In this document: one piece after another, positions 1-7,187 of the stretch
Numbering within the stretch: position 1 is the first letter of the stretch
Layout of the letters: every line of letters begins with the position of its first letter
Source: an uncultured Oscillospiraceae bacterium
GTDB lineage: Bacteria > Bacillota > Clostridia > Oscillospirales > Oscillospiraceae
Direction: 5' to 3'
DNA length: 49,935 nt
Assembly: GCA_934622035.1 (NCBI GenBank)
Contig: CAKTVG010000021.1
Coordinates: forward strand, 1-49,935
Program-made: the position numbers and the translations under genes
Notes under the pieces: generated by a model
Seen by the model: only the letters and a program-made list of their open reading frames with translations
Told to the model about the DNA's origin: nothing
The model's database searches: none

Positions 1-76
1 GGTGGACGATATAGGACTCGAACCTATGACCTTCCGCACGTCAAGCGGATGCTCTAGCCAGCTGAGCTAATCGTCC
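1..76 (-). tRNA. tRNA-Val (anticodon GAC)
   Basis: The minus strand folds into a full cloverleaf. The acceptor arm GGACGAT pairs with ATCGTCC, the D-stem is GCTC/GAGC, the anticodon stem is TCCGC/GCGGA and the T-stem is ATAGG/CCTAT around a TTCGAGT loop. The anticodon loop TTGACGT gives GAC, which reads GUC valine codons, and the discriminator base is A. Two bases of the CCA end are encoded before the window edge cuts the gene. G at position 37 is slightly unusual for valine tRNAs. Confidence 0.95.
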
Positions 77-89
77 GAACGCGTGATTT

Positions 90-118
90 ATTATAGCGGA
101 GTCACAGGAATTTGTCAA
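90..118 (-). promoter_or_regulatory. tRNA-Val promoter, consensus sigma-A
   Basis: On the minus strand TTGACA (113-118) is separated by exactly 17 bases from TATAAT (90-95), 13 bases before the mature tRNA 5' end. Both boxes are perfect consensus. Confidence 0.9.
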
Positions 119-170
119 GCACTTTTTCTGTTTTTTTCGATATTCTTTCCGCACGTGGGGAAAGAAAGCG

Positions 171-1103
171 TTAGCGCGCCGCCGCGGGCTGGGCGGCGTG
201 GTAGGTCAGACCGCGCGGATAGAAGATGCGGATGGCCTGCGGCACAACCTCAAAGTTGGCCTCACGCGCCATGAGCAGCTCGCCGTCGAGGTTGATCTCG
301 CTCTCGCAGTCGCAGAGAATGCGCACACGCTTGCAGCGGAAATGGCGGATGAGGTCGGGCAGCTCGGCGTATTTTCCCGCCTTGTATTTGCCGATCACGT
401 TGGCAACCGTCAGGCGGGAGACCTTCTTGACCAGAAGGACATCCAGCAGGCCGTCGTCCGGCTCGGCGATCGGAACGGGATTGAAGCTGCCGCCGTACCA
501 GCGGCCGTTGGCGATGCAGATCAGAGACTGCCGTGCGTCAAAGACCTCGTCATCGATGTGCACGACGTAATGCTCGTGCACGCCCTTGATGAGGTTGACG
601 CCGGTGGAGAGAATGTAAGCCCCGGAGCCGCTGACAAGGGGAAGCCGCTTGTATTTGCCGATCTCCGTGCCGATTCTGGCGTCAAAGCCCATGGAGCAGA
701 CGTTCAGGGCGTAGTGATTCTCCTGACAGCGGATCAGGTCAAACTTGGCCTCCTGCGCGTCCAGCAGGCGTTCCAGATCGGTGAAGGCGCCCGGTTCGGA
801 GAAAATTTTGATGAAATCGTTGCCGGAGCCGCCGGGAAAGTGCGTCACGGCGACATTGGCATGCCCTGCCGCGCCGTTGACGACTTCATTGAGCGTGCCG
901 TCGCCGCCGCAGGCGTAGACGCGCAGTTCCTCGCCGCTTGCCGCGGCGGCCTGGACGATTTTTGTGCAGTCGCCGGGCGCGCGGGAGACGAGAACCTCAT
1001 AATCCAGACCCTCGCGGCCACAGACGGCGCGGATCTTCTGCGTGAATTCGCCGGTGTGGTCGTATTTTCCCGCCGCCGGGTTGATGATAAATAAATGCTT
1101 CAT
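171..1103 (-). CDS. diacylglycerol/lipid kinase, YegS/DgkB family
   Basis: A 310-residue DAGK-catalytic-domain protein that probably phosphorylates diacylglycerol or a related lipid at the inner membrane face, recycling lipid anchors. The N-terminal NPAAGK (residues 8-13), the nucleotide loop GGDGTLNE (66-73) and PGGSGNDF (90-97) are the hallmark motifs. Length matches the family (about 300). It lies 12 bases downstream of the rRNA methyltransferase on the same strand, so the two are probably cotranscribed from the promoter at 2258-2286. AAGGTGG precedes the ATG by a normal spacing. The exact lipid substrate cannot be told from sequence. Confidence 0.9.
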   Translation of the reverse strand: MKHLFIINPAAGKYDHTGEFTQKIRAVCGREGLDYEVLVSRAPGDCTKIVQAAAASGEELRVYACGGDGTLNEVVNGAAGHANVAVTHFPGGSGNDFIKIFSEPGAFTDLERLLDAQEAKFDLIRCQENHYALNVCSMGFDARIGTEIGKYKRLPLVSGSGAYILSTGVNLIKGVHEHYVVHIDDEVFDARQSLICIANGRWYGGSFNPVPIAEPDDGLLDVLLVKKVSRLTVANVIGKYKAGKYAELPDLIRHFRCKRVRILCDCESEINLDGELLMAREANFEVVPQAIRIFYPRGLTYHAAQPAAAR

Positions 1104-1115
1104 CTCAGCACCACC

Positions 1116-2228
1116 TTAGTAATACATATAAACGTTGCACTGTAGGCGGCCGTTATAGAGCTTGCGCTTTTTTGCCGCCTGCTTGCCGAACCAGTGCTCA
1201 AACTCCGGCTCGGAGGAAATGATGTATTTGTTCCACTGGTCGGCAAATTTCAGGTGCCGGCCGAAGGAGCGCATCAGCTGCTGCGCGGCGCGCTGCTCGA
1301 GCATGCGCTCGCCGTAGGGCGGGTTGCAGACGATAACGCCCTTTTCTGCGGGCAGGGGCAGCTTGGTTGCATCCCCCTCGCGGAATTCAATGTACTTTGC
1401 CACGCCGGCCTTTTTGGCGTTTGCAATCGCGATGGAGAGACTGTTCGGGTCGATATCCGTGCCGAGAATGCGGTATTCTCCGCGGAATTCCAGATCCCTC
1501 GCCTCCTGGCGCGCCTGCGCCCAGACCTCCTGCGGCACACAGGCCCAGCGCTGCGCGGCAAAGTCGCGATTCAGGCCGGGGGCGCGGTTAAGCGCAGCCA
1601 GCGCCGCTTCAATGACGATCGTTCCGGAGCCGCAGAAGGGGTCCCAGAAGAAATCGCGGCCGCGGTAGCGAGAGAGGTTGACCAGCGCGGCGGCCATGGT
1701 CTCGTGCAGCGGAGCTTCATTGGCAATCGCGCGGTAGCCGCGCTTGTGCAGGCTTGCGCCGGAGGTGTCCAGGAAAACCTCGCAGATGTCCTTCATAATG
1801 GAGAAACGAAGCTGATAGGTCTCGCCGGTCTCCGGCAGCCAGGAGAGCTTGTAGTATGCGCCGAGGCGGTCCACCGCCGCTTTTTTTGCAATGGACTGGC
1901 AATCCGGCACGGAATGTAGCTGCGATTCCAGGCTGTAGCCCTTCACGGGGAACGCGCCGTCCTTCGGAACGAAGCGCTCAAGCGCAATGGCCTTGACGCC
2001 CTGATACAGCTCCTCAAAGCTGCGTGCCGAGAAACGGGCCAGAAGGATCATCACACGCTCGCCCATGCGCAGCCGGAGATTCGCCTTCGCCATGGCGAGA
2101 AAATCACCCTCAAAAAAGACGCGTCGGTCCTCCACGCGCACCTGCTCCATTTCCATCCGGCGAAGCTCGTCGCCGACCAGTCCCTCCAGGCCGAACAGGC
2201 AGGGGACGGCCATGGTCAATCGTTCCAT
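1116..2228 (-). CDS. THUMP-domain 23S rRNA guanine-N2 methyltransferase (RlmL/YpsC type)
   Basis: A 370-residue class I SAM-dependent methyltransferase. The N-terminal ~150 residues fit a THUMP/ferredoxin-like RNA-binding part. The catalytic part shows the SAM-binding DPFCGSGT (196-203) and the target-base motif NPPYGERM (302-309), which marks guanine-N2 methylation. The single-domain length resembles Bacillus YpsC rather than the two-domain E. coli RlmKL. GAGGAG stands five bases before ATG. The gene is divergent from the NfeD gene and has its own TTGCAA-17-TATAAT promoter. The exact guanine target is inferred from the family only. Confidence 0.9.
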   Translation of the reverse strand: MERLTMAVPCLFGLEGLVGDELRRMEMEQVRVEDRRVFFEGDFLAMAKANLRLRMGERVMILLARFSARSFEELYQGVKAIALERFVPKDGAFPVKGYSLESQLHSVPDCQSIAKKAAVDRLGAYYKLSWLPETGETYQLRFSIMKDICEVFLDTSGASLHKRGYRAIANEAPLHETMAAALVNLSRYRGRDFFWDPFCGSGTIVIEAALAALNRAPGLNRDFAAQRWACVPQEVWAQARQEARDLEFRGEYRILGTDIDPNSLSIAIANAKKAGVAKYIEFREGDATKLPLPAEKGVIVCNPPYGERMLEQRAAQQLMRSFGRHLKFADQWNKYIISSEPEFEHWFGKQAAKKRKLYNGRLQCNVYMYY

Positions 2229-2257
2229 AGATACTCCTCAAAAATGATATTTCTATT

Positions 2258-2286
2258 ATTATACTGTATTTCCGACACGATTGCAA
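2258..2286 (-). promoter_or_regulatory. promoter for methyltransferase/lipid kinase unit
   Basis: Minus-strand TTGCAA (2281-2286), a 17-base spacer and TATAAT (2258-2263), about 30 bases before the ATG at 2228. Confidence 0.75.
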
Positions 2287-2330
2287 CGGAAAAATTCTTC
2301 CGGATTCGATGCGAAAGGAGCGGTTTTCTA

Positions 2331-2359
2331 TTGACTTTTGCTTTAAAACATGACATACT
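2331..2359 (+). promoter_or_regulatory. promoter for nfeD-SPFH unit
   Basis: TTGACT (2331-2336), a 17-base spacer and CATACT (2354-2359). The -10 is preceded by TGA, an extended -10 feature. It lies 25 bases before the NfeD start. Confidence 0.75.
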
Positions 2360-2384
2360 AGGAACAGAAAGGAGCGGATGCGTC

Positions 2385-2837
2385 ATGCATATGGAAGTGG
2401 TTTGGCTGGTGCTGCTGGTCGCCTTCGCGGTGGCGGAGGGCGTGACGGCTGCGCTGGTGTCCGTCTGGTTCATGGGAGGCGCGCTTGCGGCGCTGATCGC
2501 ATCGCTCTGCGGTGCGGAGCTTTGGCTCCAGATCGTGCTGTTCTTTGCGGTGTCCGCCGCGCTGCTGCTGGCGCTGCGGCCGCTGAGCAAAAAGCTGCTG
2601 CGCAGAAAGAAGGTCGCCACCAACGCCGACCGCAACATCGGCAGAACGGCCATTGTGACCGAGGAGATCGACAATTTGCTTGGCACGGGCGCGGTCAAGA
2701 TTTCCGGCGTGGAGTGGTCGGCGCGCAGCGCAGACGGCTCCAGAATCGAAAAGGGCGCTGTGGTCCGCGTGCTGCGGATTGAGGGCGTCAAGGTCTGCGT
2801 GGAACGCGCAAAGGAAATGAAGGAGGAGAAATCATGA
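2385..2837 (+). CDS. NfeD-like membrane protein
   Basis: A 150-residue protein with two or three hydrophobic helices (residues ~4-70) followed by a soluble, OB-fold-like C-terminal part of the NfeD type (VKISGVEWSARS, then IEKGAVVRVLRIEGVKV). Such proteins partner stomatin/SPFH proteins in membrane microdomains, and the next gene is exactly that, starting four bases before this one stops. The ATG at 2385 has AAAGGAG 10 bases upstream. Longer readings back to 2244 run through the promoter at 2331-2359 and are not credible. Confidence 0.88.
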   Translation: MHMEVVWLVLLVAFAVAEGVTAALVSVWFMGGALAALIASLCGAELWLQIVLFFAVSAALLLALRPLSKKLLRRKKVATNADRNIGRTAIVTEEIDNLLGTGAVKISGVEWSARSADGSRIEKGAVVRVLRIEGVKVCVERAKEMKEEKS

Positions 2838-3736
2838 AGCCTGTTTACTATGTCATCATCGGTGTGGCGGTGCTTGTGCTCATCGTCATCATCAAGAATA
2901 TCTGCATCGTGCAGCAGTCCCGTGCCTATGTCATCGAGCGTCTGGGCGCATTCTCTGCCGTTTGGGAAGTCGGTATCCATTTTAAAATTCCGTTTATCGA
3001 GCGAATTGCCCGCCGCGTCAGTCTGAAGGAGCAGGTGTTGGACTACCCGCCCCAGCCCGTCATCACCAAGGACAACGTAACCATGCAGATCGACACGGTC
3101 GTCTATTTCCAGATTACCGATCCCAAGCTCTATACCTACGGCGTTGAGCAGCCCATGGTCGCCATGGAGACGCTGACCGCGACGACTCTGAGAAATATCA
3201 TCGGCGATCTCGAACTGGATCAGACGCTGACCTCCCGCGATGTCATCAACACCAAAATGCGCGCCATCCTGGACGAGGTTACCGACCCCTGGGGCATCAA
3301 GGTCACGCGTGTGGAGCTGAAAAACATCCTGCCGCCGCAGGACATCCAGAACTCCATGGAGAAGCAGATGAAGGCCGAGCGCGACCGCCGTCAGGCGATC
3401 CTGCAGGCGGAGGGCACGAAGCATTCCCAGATTCTTGTCGCCGAGGGCGAAAAGGAATCCGCCATTCTTCGCGCCGATGCGGAAAAGCAGTCGGCGATCC
3501 TGCGTGCGCAGGGCCAGGCGGAGGCGATCCTCGCCGTTCAGAAGGCGACCGCCGAGGCAATGCGGATGCTGAACGAGGCCTGCCCGAATGATCAGGTCAT
3601 CAAGCTCAAGGCGCTGGAGGCCATGCAGAAGATTGCCGACGGCAAGGCGACGAAAATCATCATTCCCTCCGAGCTTCAGGGCCTTGCCGGTCTTGCGACC
3701 GGCCTGGTCGAGAGCGTCAAGGAACCGAAGAACTGA
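2834..3736 (+). CDS. SPFH/band-7 protein, paraslipin-like (QmcA type)
   Basis: A 300-residue membrane scaffold protein. A single N-terminal transmembrane helix (residues ~4-22) is followed by the SPFH domain (YVIERLGAFSAVWEVGIHFK; DNVTMQIDTVVYFQITDP) and then a long alanine/glutamate-rich coiled coil (~170-250, KQMKAERDRRQAILQAEGTK). Such proteins oligomerise into flotillin-like rafts and associate with membrane proteases. The ATGA overlap with the NfeD gene indicates translational coupling. A GC-rich hairpin terminator follows at 3753-3780. Confidence 0.92.
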   Translation: MKPVYYVIIGVAVLVLIVIIKNICIVQQSRAYVIERLGAFSAVWEVGIHFKIPFIERIARRVSLKEQVLDYPPQPVITKDNVTMQIDTVVYFQITDPKLYTYGVEQPMVAMETLTATTLRNIIGDLELDQTLTSRDVINTKMRAILDEVTDPWGIKVTRVELKNILPPQDIQNSMEKQMKAERDRRQAILQAEGTKHSQILVAEGEKESAILRADAEKQSAILRAQGQAEAILAVQKATAEAMRMLNEACPNDQVIKLKALEAMQKIADGKATKIIIPSELQGLAGLATGLVESVKEPKN

Positions 3737-3752
3737 GTATAATTGCACCGCT

Positions 3753-3780
3753 AGGGCAGGGCCAATGCGCCCTGCCCTTT
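3753..3780 (+). terminator. rho-independent terminator after SPFH gene
   Basis: A perfect 10-bp stem, AGGGCAGGGC/GCCCTGCCCT, with a 6-base loop followed by TTTGTGTG. The T-tract is short. Confidence 0.7.
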
Positions 3781-3909
3781 GTGTGATCCGCTTCCGGCGG
3801 GGCACACGTGCTGCCAAAATTTGAATAAAGAGGTACCGCGTCTGCGCATTCGTTACGCCGCCTGAAAAGAACTGCATACGCTGTGTGCGGCGGCCGGCGC
3901 GAGAGGGAA

Positions 3910-3938
3910 TTGACATTCCTGCGCCGGTCTGATATAAT
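3910..3938 (+). promoter_or_regulatory. consensus promoter of ZIP transporter gene
   Basis: TTGACA (3910-3915), exactly 17 bases, TATAAT (3933-3938). The predicted start of transcription falls inside the palindrome at 3943-3958, so a protein bound there would block initiation. Confidence 0.88.
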
Positions 3939-3942
3939 ACTG

Positions 3943-3958
3943 GTTAGCAGCTGCTAAC
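3943..3958. promoter_or_regulatory. palindromic operator, site 1 of 4 (GTTAGC-N4-GCTAAC)
   Basis: GTTAGCAGCTGCTAAC is a perfect 16-bp palindrome, followed by TGAA, four bases after a consensus -10 box. The same arms recur at 6287, 7143 and 10823. Position over the +1 site suggests a repressor. The half-site resembles DtxR/IdeR-type operators (TTAGGTTAGCCTAACCTAA), but that identity is inference. Confidence 0.75.
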
Positions 3959-3998
3959 TGAAAACCGCAGCCCTGTGAAGAAAGAGAGGAAAACTCGC

Positions 3999-4775
3999 AT
4001 GGAAGTATTTTACGGCATTTTACTGCCGTTTCTCGGCACCTCGCTGGGGGCGGCGTGTGTGTTTTTTATGAAAAAATCGCTGAGCGACAGGGTGCAGCGC
4101 GCCCTGACCGGCTTTGCCGCCGGGGTGATGGTCGCCGCATCCGTCTGGAGCCTGCTGATTCCGGCCATCGAGCAGTCCTCAACGCTGGGGCAGGCGGCCT
4201 TCCTTCCGGCGGTGATCGGCTTCTGGGCGGGCGTGCTGTTTTTGCTGGCGCTCGACCATATCATCCCGCATCTGCATGCCAAAAGCGGACAGACCGAAGG
4301 CCCGAAGAGCCGCCTTCAGCGCACGACGATGATGATTCTAGCCGTAACGCTGCACAATATCCCGGAGGGAATGGCCGTTGGCGTGGTCTGCGCCGGATTC
4401 CTCTCCGGCAGTGCGCAGATCACGGCGGCGGGGGCGCTGACGCTCTCTCTCGGCATCGCCATCCAGAATTTTCCCGAGGGCGCGATTATCTCCATGCCGC
4501 TGCGCGCGGAGGGCATGGGGAAGGGGCGCGCCTTTCTCGGCGGCGTGCTTTCCGGGGTCGTCGAGCCGATCGGCGCGATCCTGACCGTTCTGGCCGCGCA
4601 GCTTGTCGTCCCGGCGCTGCCGTATCTTCTGAGCTTTGCCGCCGGAGCCATGCTCTACGTCGTGGTGGAGGAGCTGATCCCGGAGATGTCGCAGGGCAGC
4701 CACTCCAACCTCGGCACGATATTTTTTGCCGTGGGCTTCAGCGTGATGATGATTCTGGACGTGGCGCTGGGCTAA
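3999..4775 (+). CDS. ZIP family divalent metal transporter (GufA/ZupT type)
   Basis: A 258-residue integral membrane protein with about eight helices. The two metal-path motifs of ZIP proteins are present: HNIPEGMAVGVV and QNFPEGAIISMP, with further acidic residues in EELIPE. It probably takes up Zn, Fe or Mn; the ion cannot be fixed from sequence. The ATG at 3999 has GAGAGG eight bases upstream; an in-frame GTG at 3975 has no site. The promoter overlaps operator site 1, so expression is probably metal- or regulator-controlled. Its stop overlaps the stop of the convergent ATC-hydrolase gene (4772-4775), with no terminator between them. Confidence 0.92.
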   Translation: MEVFYGILLPFLGTSLGAACVFFMKKSLSDRVQRALTGFAAGVMVAASVWSLLIPAIEQSSTLGQAAFLPAVIGFWAGVLFLLALDHIIPHLHAKSGQTEGPKSRLQRTTMMILAVTLHNIPEGMAVGVVCAGFLSGSAQITAAGALTLSLGIAIQNFPEGAIISMPLRAEGMGKGRAFLGGVLSGVVEPIGAILTVLAAQLVVPALPYLLSFAAGAMLYVVVEELIPEMSQGSHSNLGTIFFAVGFSVMMILDVALG

Positions 4776-5407
4776 AGACCATTTTTGCGGTAGCCGCAGT
4801 CGCAGTAGGGGCCGCCGGAGGCGAGCGTGTATTGCCGGCCAAAGTCGGCTGCGCCGCCCGCATCGCTCATGGTGTAGTCCAGACGGCACAGGGCGGGGGT
4901 GAGGTCGTAGAGCCCAAGCTCCCGCATCAGCGTGCAGATGCCGCACTTACTGAAGCGCGCCTCGTAGCCGCTTTCGTCGGGGTATTCCAGATATTCCATA
5001 TTCCAGGAATAGGGGTTGCGGTCAGCGGCGCGGAGCGCGGCCGTGGCCTTCATGCCTGCAATGTCCTTCGCGGAGAATTTCTTCTTGCCGCTTTTGCGGC
5101 AGAACCAGCGCATCGGCCCGGTCATCATTGCCTTTGCATAGTATTCCGTCAGCGGTTTTGTCTCCGGCCGCCGCGGCATGGAGAGAATGAAGGCGGCGAG
5201 CAGGGCGCAGTTGACGATGTTCATCTGAAAACGGTCTGCTTTTTCAAATTCCGGCAGCTTGGAGATGATGCGGCGGTATTCCGGCTTGGCTTTCTTTGCA
5301 ATCGCCTTTGCCTCTGCGGCGTCATAGCCGAACACCGGACCGAGCTGCGACCGGAAGGAGCCTGCAAACAGGGTCCACATGCCCATGGGCATTCCGAAAT
5401 ACTTCAT
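4772..5407 (-). CDS. ATC-hydrolase-family protein (PF14196 type)
   Basis: A 211-residue soluble protein. The C-terminal half carries the cysteine-containing signature I associate with the L-2-amino-thiazoline-4-carboxylate hydrolase family: CGICTLMRELGL, then LCRLDYTM, then YTLASGGPYCDCGYR at the end. The founding enzyme opens a thiazoline ring on the way to cysteine. Most family members in Firmicutes have no tested substrate, so function here is open. The start overlaps the stop of the methyltransferase upstream (ATGA), so the pair is one unit behind operator site 2. A second family member is at 11730. Confidence 0.75.
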   Translation of the reverse strand: MKYFGMPMGMWTLFAGSFRSQLGPVFGYDAAEAKAIAKKAKPEYRRIISKLPEFEKADRFQMNIVNCALLAAFILSMPRRPETKPLTEYYAKAMMTGPMRWFCRKSGKKKFSAKDIAGMKATAALRAADRNPYSWNMEYLEYPDESGYEARFSKCGICTLMRELGLYDLTPALCRLDYTMSDAGGAADFGRQYTLASGGPYCDCGYRKNGL

Positions 5408-6249
5408 TGCGCTGCCTCCTCAAAATCCAGCCGGACGATCTGCATGTTCATCATGCCGTCGCCGATTTTGGACAAAAAGCGGAAAAAGCCGCTGACGGTG
5501 GGATCCTTCAGGTCGTTGTAGCCCAGCATATAGCCGCGGCTGGAAACGCGAAGGCGGCTGCTCCAGGGACCAAGCTCCTTTTTTGCATCCGAGACGGCAA
5601 AATAGGTGCCGACGTCCCGGATTTCCGCATCCTTGATCCAGGTTTTCAGCATCAGCTTGACGGCCTTCCGATTTGCGGCGTCAAAGACGAGCTTCCCACC
5701 GGGGAAGGCGTCCGCCATCGCGCGGACGAGCGCCTGTACCTGTTCGGCGAGGAAATAGTAAAACACGCCTGCCGCGAAGAACACCACGCCGCCGGAGACG
5801 TCAATTCTGCCGAACCATGCGGTGTCGTTTAAGTTGCAGGGAATGTTTTCCTCCCGCTCACCGGCGGGGAGGAGCGCATTGCGCACGGCGATCACGTCCG
5901 GAAAATCCAGATTGTAGATGCGGCAGACGCCGTTGTCGCAGCTGCGGCCGATGTCGTCCAGCCCACAGCCGAGGTTTACCACTGCCGCATTCGGGTGCGT
6001 CTTCAGATAGTCGCGCACCTCGATGGCAAGGTCGTTCTGCCGCATGGCGACCTCCAAGAAGCCGAAGCGCTGCATGGTGCTTTTGGACTTTTTCGCCAGT
6101 GCGGAGAAGTCATAGTCGATCTGTTCCAGAAGACGGATCGCCGTCTCGTCGCGGTACAGGCTTGGATATAGCCCCGAGCACATTTTCCGCCCGTACATAG
6201 GAATGACCAGCGTTTCCTGCACGGTGTTTTTCTCAATGGGATATTTCAT
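5404..6249 (-). CDS. class I SAM methyltransferase, LCM/TcmP-like
   Basis: A 281-residue protein of the leucine-carboxyl-methyltransferase fold. The SAM loop VVNLGCGLDD is near residues 90-99, with YNLDFPDV about 20 residues on, GGVVFFAAGVFYYF in the middle and KLVFDAANR after it. Members O-methylate carboxylates or polyketide-like small molecules; the substrate is unknown. The ATG has AAAGGA 8-10 bases upstream. It heads a two-gene unit with the ATC-hydrolase-like gene and is preceded by operator site 2, tying it to the ZIP and ABC transporter genes. Confidence 0.85.
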   Translation of the reverse strand: MKYPIEKNTVQETLVIPMYGRKMCSGLYPSLYRDETAIRLLEQIDYDFSALAKKSKSTMQRFGFLEVAMRQNDLAIEVRDYLKTHPNAAVVNLGCGLDDIGRSCDNGVCRIYNLDFPDVIAVRNALLPAGEREENIPCNLNDTAWFGRIDVSGGVVFFAAGVFYYFLAEQVQALVRAMADAFPGGKLVFDAANRKAVKLMLKTWIKDAEIRDVGTYFAVSDAKKELGPWSSRLRVSSRGYMLGYNDLKDPTVSGFFRFLSKIGDGMMNMQIVRLDFEEAAQ

Positions 6250-6286
6250 TGCAGATTCCTTTCTGCTGCGGCGTCCGCCCGGAGCG

Positions 6287-6302
6287 GTTAGCGAAAGCTA
6301 AC
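6287..6302. promoter_or_regulatory. palindromic operator, site 2 of 4
   Basis: GTTAGC-GAAA-GCTAAC, 38 bases before the methyltransferase ATG on the minus strand. No clear -35/-10 pair stands next to it. A GC-rich hairpin with a T-run (AAAGCCGC/GCGGCTTT, 6317-6338) lies just upstream. The rest of 6303-6433 shows nothing else I can name. Confidence 0.7.
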
Positions 6303-6433
6303 TAAAGGAGTGTTGAAAAGCCGCTGCCGGCGGCTTTCGGTGCGGGGGACGCGCTGCGCATACCTCTTTGTGTGTATTTTATCATGCCGTGCGCGGCGTT
6401 TCAATAGATTTTCTCAAAAAAAGCATCCGGGGC

Positions 6434-6487
6434 TTGACAAACGGCAGAGTGCGGATATAATATAACACTGTGATATAACGGTGTTAT
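6434..6487 (+). promoter_or_regulatory. promoter plus autoregulatory palindrome of tetR gene
   Basis: TTGACA (6434-6439), a 16-base spacer and TATAAT (6456-6461) are followed at once by a 26-bp imperfect palindrome (6462-6487) with outer arms ATAACAC/GTGTTAT and most inner positions matched. A site directly downstream of the -10 is typical of TetR self-repression. Confidence 0.75.
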
Positions 6488-6499
6488 AGGAGAGCCTGC

Positions 6500-7117
6500 A
6501 TGACTGAGCTGAACCCTTCCACGCTGGAACGGATTTATTCCGCCGCCAAGGCGGAGTTTTTGAAAAAAGGATATCAGGCCGCGTCGCTGCGGAACATCGT
6601 CAAGACCGCCGGGGTTACGACCGGCGCGCTCTACGGCTATTATGACAGCAAAGAGGCGCTCTTTGCCGCGCTGGTCGAGGAGCCTTACCGCCATGTGCTC
6701 GATACCTACCGCACTGCGGTTTTCCGCTTTGAGGCGCTCTGCCCGGAGGAGCAGATGCAGCAGATGGGCGACACCGGCAGAAGGTGCATGCACGAGCTGC
6801 TGGGCTACATGGACGCCTGGCGCGAGGCATTCCACCTGATCCTTACGTGCGCCGAGGGAACGCCCTATTCCGGCCTGATCGACGAGTTGGTCTGGCTGGA
6901 GGTTGCCGCGACGGAGCGCTATTGCGAGGTCCTGCGCGCGCAGGGGAAAATCGTGCCGGAGATCGACCGCCGCCTGGAACACATTCTGGTGACGGGGATG
7001 ATGAACGCCTACTGCGAGATCATCATTCATGACATGCCGCTGCCGGATGCGCGGCGCTATGTCGATGAGCTGTGCGATTTCTATACGGCCGGCTGGCTGA
7101 AAATTATGGGGCAGTAA
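6500..7117 (+). CDS. TetR/AcrR family regulator
   Basis: A 205-residue repressor. The N-terminal helix-turn-helix is clear (ASLRNIVKTAGVTTGALYGY, residues ~32-51, then YDSKEALFAALV), followed by an all-helical ligand domain. AGGAG sits seven bases before ATG. It probably represses its own promoter through the palindrome at 6462-6487. It lies directly before the ABC pair, whose upstream site is of a different kind (GTTAGC arms), so the pair may answer to a second regulator as well. The ligand is unknown. Confidence 0.92.
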   Translation: MTELNPSTLERIYSAAKAEFLKKGYQAASLRNIVKTAGVTTGALYGYYDSKEALFAALVEEPYRHVLDTYRTAVFRFEALCPEEQMQQMGDTGRRCMHELLGYMDAWREAFHLILTCAEGTPYSGLIDELVWLEVAATERYCEVLRAQGKIVPEIDRRLEHILVTGMMNAYCEIIIHDMPLPDARRYVDELCDFYTAGWLKIMGQ

Positions 7118-7130
7118 GAATGCCCCTTTT
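7108..7130 (+). terminator. short hairpin terminator overlapping tetR stop
   Basis: GGGGCA/TGCCCC with a 7-base loop containing the TAA stop, then TTTTATT. The stem is only six bp, so termination may be partial. Confidence 0.55.
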
Positions 7131-7142
7131 ATTGAAAGGCTG

Positions 7143-7158
7143 GTTAGCGGAAGCTAAC
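7143..7158. promoter_or_regulatory. palindromic operator, site 3 of 4
   Basis: GTTAGC-GGAA-GCTAAC followed by TGAA, 29 bases before the first ABC gene. A TTGAAA hexamer (7132-7137) could be a -35 that places the palindrome in the spacer, but no good -10 follows, so the promoter is uncertain. Confidence 0.7.
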
Positions 7159-7187
7159 TGAACGATGCAAAGAAAAGAGGAAGCTGC

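Noticed and set aside
143..166. Hairpin TTCTTTCC/GGAAAGAA as terminator of the lipid-kinase gene
   Set aside because: No T-tract follows on either strand; kept only as a weak inverted repeat.
2216..3916. 566-codon minus frame opposite the nfeD-SPFH genes
   Set aside because: Low-complexity shadow of two recognisable plus-strand genes; it also crosses a promoter and a terminator.
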